Below are positions 5,278 to 8,062 of a stretch of DNA of 8,062 bases, in pieces (position 1 is the first letter of the stretch; each line of letters starts with the position of its first letter). The position numbers were made by a program, and so were the translations under genes. Origin of the DNA: JBBSWB01 sp038046465 (GTDB lineage: Archaea > Nanobdellota > Nanobdellia > Woesearchaeales > GW2011-AR9); NCBI GenBank assembly GCA_038046465.1, contig JBBSWB010000026.1, forward strand, positions 1 through 8,062. Direction: 5' to 3'. The notes under the pieces are model-generated. The model was not told the origin of the DNA. It did no database searches and worked only from the letters and a program-made list of their open reading frames with translations.

Positions 5278-7779
5278 ATGGGTGAAAAAAAACTTTCTAA
5301 AAGTAAAAAAGTTGATATTGCTGATAAAATCAGTAATGCTGAAACAGGTTGCGGTAATTGTAAAAATACTTGTAGTGGAGGCAAGTGTGGTGCTTGTCCT
5401 AAATCGGCTACGGTAGCCACTAAAACCGCTGGCCGGACTAAAAAAAGTACTGGAAAATCTCTGGACGACTTAGTTGGAAATTCATCGGCAGTTTATTTTA
5501 TCAGCGAAGTTGCTTATGATGCCCATTATTTTAACCTAGCCGCTTATGAAAATCTATTAACTTACATTGCTCAAGACTCTTCCGTTTCTGGAATTGTGGT
5601 TGATGGGGCCCTTACGCGCTTAGATCGGCCCGAATTTCTTAGCGACGCTTTGACTTATTGGGTTAAATCTTCAGATGAATGTGCTGAAGAAACTAAAAAA
5701 ACACCTTATCAAATGCAGTATTTATCTATGCGCGATAAACAGATGGCTGTTTTAGATGAAAAATTAAGAGAATTGCGGGTAAAAGTACCCAATGCTGAAT
5801 TAGTACTATCAATGGATTCTGATGACTTGCAATTTACTGCTTCAGCTATGTTAAATGAGTTGTTAGTCAGAAGGCAGGAAGAATTTAATGAAAATTTATC
5901 CCGCTTAGGGCGGAAAATTAAAGGGCCGCAGAAAGAGTATAAAGATTTAGAAAAAAAGCATGAACGGGCAGAACGGGCCGGAAAAAAGGACGAATGTGGT
6001 AATTTATTGAGAGGTATGGTCGAACGTGAGAAAGTAATCGGTTCCATCAAAGAAGAGATAACTGCTCTTAAAGAAGATCGTGAACTCTTTTACCGTGTTA
6101 AAAAGAGCCGCCCTATGCACCAAAATGTTACTGCTAATTTTGTTGCCGACATTTATGCAACTTACCAGTCCATCTGTGATCAAGTAGGAGTAAAGCTGGT
6201 AACTAAAGATGCTATTTTACAGTTTGGTAATTTGACGATTGATTATGGCCATAATCGCCATTTTACTCAGGCAGTAATCAAAAGAAGAGATAAAGCTTTA
6301 TTAGAAATGACCCATGGTAAAATGACCGAATGGCAAAAAAAAGCTATGGAGCAAATGAAAAAGGCAAAAGGTTTAGATGCTATCGTGGAAAGCGGGCATG
6401 CAGGTATAGGATATAAACAACTGCAGAAAACTCATGATGACCCTGCAGAAACTAATTTTAAGAACCAGGAATATGATCCTAAAATTGCTAACGGGCATAT
6501 TACTGTGGCCATGGTTCTGCCTTTTGAAGATCAAACCAAGATTAGGCAGTTTATAAACGGAAATGAACCGGTGCGTATGAGTGTTGGTAAGCCAGTTGGC
6601 ACTAGAAGACATGCTCCAGTTGACCGTTTAAAAAATGGCGGGGTTTCTGGAATAACGGTTATTCGGAAAAATAGCGAAGGGGTAATAGGAACAGAATGGA
6701 AGCAGTACCAAGATTTTATTGATGGTGCTATAACTGAATCAGCAACTTATGCTTGTATCTATGCTTCGTCAGATGAGCATATTGGTGCAGCTGAATCTAA
6801 TTGGACGGTTCAAGACGGCCTATTAGAATTGTATAAAGCTGGACTAAAAGAACCAACTACTACTTTTAGAGGTAAACCGGTTTTTGCACGCGGGTTTATC
6901 AGCGGCGGAGATACTGGAGAAGCAAATTCCAAAAAATGGGATCATCGCTATCAATTTAAAATAAGTCCTCGAAAAGCACTTGAGGAAAATGTAGAGCTAC
7001 TAAGTAACTTTAACCCTAAATCAGTTGAAGATGTACGCAAGTTAATTTTAAAAATGACTAGTGATGCTATGGGTGGCAGTGTGGAAAGCATGGCGGTAAT
7101 CTTGGATTGGGTTGCAGATCATTACGAATCTTATTTCACAAATACATTACAGCATAGTAATCTTAAGCATGCCCATGTTTCCGTACCGGGAAACCATGCC
7201 GACAATGTTCTTCGTGATTTGGGAATAAGAGAATGGGATTTCTTTAAGCAGCGATTAAAAGGGAAAGGTATGTCTGTGTATGAGGTTGGAAAACCAGGTT
7301 ATATTGATGATGGTGCAGAACAAGCCCGAGTTTATCTAGGTGGATATAGTAATGCTCGGATTATCAATATTCCTGATTATGGCGTAAGCGTAGAAGGAGA
7401 ACCTTTGTTTGGCCCAATTAATTTAGTGGTTCAACACGACCCTAAAGGAAGCGGATTTAGCGGAGTAGTTGGAGAAGGCCGAAACGTTGATGCGGATTTA
7501 GCTCTAGCCGGACATACCCACGAAACTTGGTTAAAATTGTACAGCACCGGCGATAATAAGTTTAGTGTTGCTTATCGTTTAGCTGCTTTGCAAGGAGTTT
7601 CGCCAACCGAAAAATTATATGCGCAAAGTGTACCTAGAACTCAGGCGGGACATAGATTTATTATGCCCAAACCGGGACATTTCTTTGAAGAAGCGTTACC
7701 CGGAGCATATCTGCGTAAAAAAGGGCAGGATGCTTTAACGGCCGAAATTACGGAAGCGTTTAAGCTGTCTAAAAAGTAA
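5278..7779 (+). CDS. Large tandem calcineurin-like metallophosphoesterase with N-terminal Cys cluster
   Basis: This is an 833-residue protein if read from the ATG. GTG 5257 would add seven residues; its GGGG tract is only three bases away, so the ATG is slightly preferred. Residues 25-40 hold five cysteines, C-x2-C-x3-C-x4-C-x2-C, a possible zinc or metal site. The C-terminal half (about 490-800) has the complete calcineurin-like phosphoesterase set: SDEHIG (Asp499, His501), GGD (Asp545), GNHAD (Asn639, His640), QHD (His720) and GHTHE (His746, His748). The first half reads like a second, decayed copy: YDAH (81-83), VDG (109), SMDSDD (178-183) in the GNHD position, YGH (325) and SGHAG (372-376). 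A coiled coil is inserted at about 193-283. Such enzymes hydrolyse phosphodiesters or phosphomonoesters with two metal ions; the substrate, possibly nucleic acid, cannot be read here. No signal peptide is seen, so it is probably cytoplasmic. It appears monocistronic. Confidence 0.9.
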   Translation: MGEKKLSKSKKVDIADKISNAETGCGNCKNTCSGGKCGACPKSATVATKTAGRTKKSTGKSLDDLVGNSSAVYFISEVAYDAHYFNLAAYENLLTYIAQDSSVSGIVVDGALTRLDRPEFLSDALTYWVKSSDECAEETKKTPYQMQYLSMRDKQMAVLDEKLRELRVKVPNAELVLSMDSDDLQFTASAMLNELLVRRQEEFNENLSRLGRKIKGPQKEYKDLEKKHERAERAGKKDECGNLLRGMVEREKVIGSIKEEITALKEDRELFYRVKKSRPMHQNVTANFVADIYATYQSICDQVGVKLVTKDAILQFGNLTIDYGHNRHFTQAVIKRRDKALLEMTHGKMTEWQKKAMEQMKKAKGLDAIVESGHAGIGYKQLQKTHDDPAETNFKNQEYDPKIANGHITVAMVLPFEDQTKIRQFINGNEPVRMSVGKPVGTRRHAPVDRLKNGGVSGITVIRKNSEGVIGTEWKQYQDFIDGAITESATYACIYASSDEHIGAAESNWTVQDGLLELYKAGLKEPTTTFRGKPVFARGFISGGDTGEANSKKWDHRYQFKISPRKALEENVELLSNFNPKSVEDVRKLILKMTSDAMGGSVESMAVILDWVADHYESYFTNTLQHSNLKHAHVSVPGNHADNVLRDLGIREWDFFKQRLKGKGMSVYEVGKPGYIDDGAEQARVYLGGYSNARIINIPDYGVSVEGEPLFGPINLVVQHDPKGSGFSGVVGEGRNVDADLALAGHTHETWLKLYSTGDNKFSVAYRLAALQGVSPTEKLYAQSVPRTQAGHRFIMPKPGHFFEEALPGAYLRKKGQDALTAEITEAFKLSKK

Positions 7780-7783
7780 TCAA

Positions 7784-7832
7784 TTTTTTATTTTTTTATT
7801 TTTTTAATTGTATATATTTTTTAGGTCTTTTT
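7784..7832 (+). terminator. T-tract terminator of the phosphoesterase gene
   Basis: Five bases after the stop codon come three T-runs broken by single A's (7784-7806), then two more (about 7815-7832). U-runs of this kind are enough to end transcription by archaeal RNA polymerase. Confidence 0.65.
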
Positions 7833-7849
7833 GGCACTATCCGTTTTAT

Positions 7850-7884
7850 GAGTGATACATTTCTCAAATCACTCACTTTTTTCT
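7850..7884 (+). terminator. Hairpin plus T-run, possible second terminator
   Basis: GAGTGAT (7850-7856) pairs with ATCACTC (7868-7874) over an 11-base loop and is followed by ACTTTTTT, the form of an intrinsic terminator. It may back up the T-tract upstream or end an unrecognised small transcript. One arm belongs to the direct repeat described separately. Confidence 0.4.
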
Positions 7885-7996
7885 TAGTTCTATTTTTGGA
7901 CTTACAAGAAATGCAGTAGAGAGGAGCTTAAAACAAGAATATTTCTTAACTACTCGCCAAAGCTAATTACAAAAACGAGCAAAATCACTCACTTTT
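7866..7996. repeat. 15-bp direct repeat pair
   Basis: AAATCACTCACTTTT occurs without mismatch at 7866-7880 and 7982-7996, 116 bases apart start to start. The DNA between has no convincing ORF on either strand. It may bound a small transcript or mark binding sites before the gene that starts beyond the window. Confidence 0.4.
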
Positions 7997-8051
7997 CGAA
8001 TTGTGCCGTCTTTTTAATCTTTCTAAATTTGTTAAACTTTAAAAAAGAAGA

Positions 8052-8062
8052 TTTATAAATAA
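8052..8062 (+). promoter_or_regulatory. TATA box of a gene beyond the window
   Basis: TTTATAAATAA, preceded by a purine-rich AAAAAAGAAG, ends the window. It is a good archaeal TATA match and would serve a + strand gene starting outside the window. Confidence 0.4.

Noticed and set aside
5709..6612. Two minus-strand frames (113 and 79 residues) inside the phosphoesterase gene
   Set aside because: They are shadows of the coding strand; the + strand carries conserved phosphoesterase motifs throughout.

Overview
The window looks like archaeal chromosomal DNA from an AT-rich genome, most likely a DPANN-type lineage (Woesearchaeota/Pacearchaeota-like). This is an inference. It rests on a PhoU-like protein with an N-terminal AbrB/SpoVT-type DNA-binding hairpin (an archaeal arrangement), TTTAAATA-type TATA boxes at archaeal spacing, long T-tracts after stop codons, and GGTG-type ribosome binding sites. 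No rRNA, tRNA or marker gene is present to settle the taxonomy.

Layout. Bases 1-151 hold no supportable gene, only a TATA-like promoter. Bases 152-1759 (+) encode a 535-residue protein made of a long charged helical N-terminus, three to four 34-residue helical repeats that are almost identical in DNA, and a C-terminal protein-kinase-like module with the loop HGHLHGGN and a final IDFD. A hairpin separates this gene from two convergent, overlapping minus-strand genes (1866-2615 and 2599-3522). Both encode lipoprotein-like, exported trypsin/chymotrypsin-fold serine proteases with complete His-Asp-Ser triads. They share a roughly 325-base divergent intergenic region, filled with palindromes, with the PhoU-like regulator (3847-4800, +).

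Bases 4801-5277 are noncoding. They contain a compact GC-rich inverted-repeat element of about 122 bp flanked by an 11-bp perfect direct repeat, which looks like a miniature transposable element with its target-site duplication. Further downstream are two small hairpins, a TATA box and a 22-codon leader ORF that ends one base before the ATG of the next gene. That gene (5278-7779, +) encodes a large metallophosphoesterase with an N-terminal cysteine cluster. It appears to be two phosphoesterase folds in tandem: a degenerate first copy interrupted by a coiled coil, and a second copy with all metal-binding motifs. The last 283 bases hold T-tract terminators, a hairpin, a 15-bp direct repeat and a TATA box pointing out of the window.

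How the genes work together. Only the protease pair is clearly an operon, with overlapping reading frames and a ribosome binding site inside the upstream gene. The PhoU-like protein is divergent from that pair and could control the shared palindrome-rich region, but this is a hypothesis. Nothing in the sequence links the kinase-like repeat protein or the phosphoesterase to the same pathway. The most unusual items are the repeat-kinase protein, the tandem phosphoesterase and the miniature inverted-repeat element.
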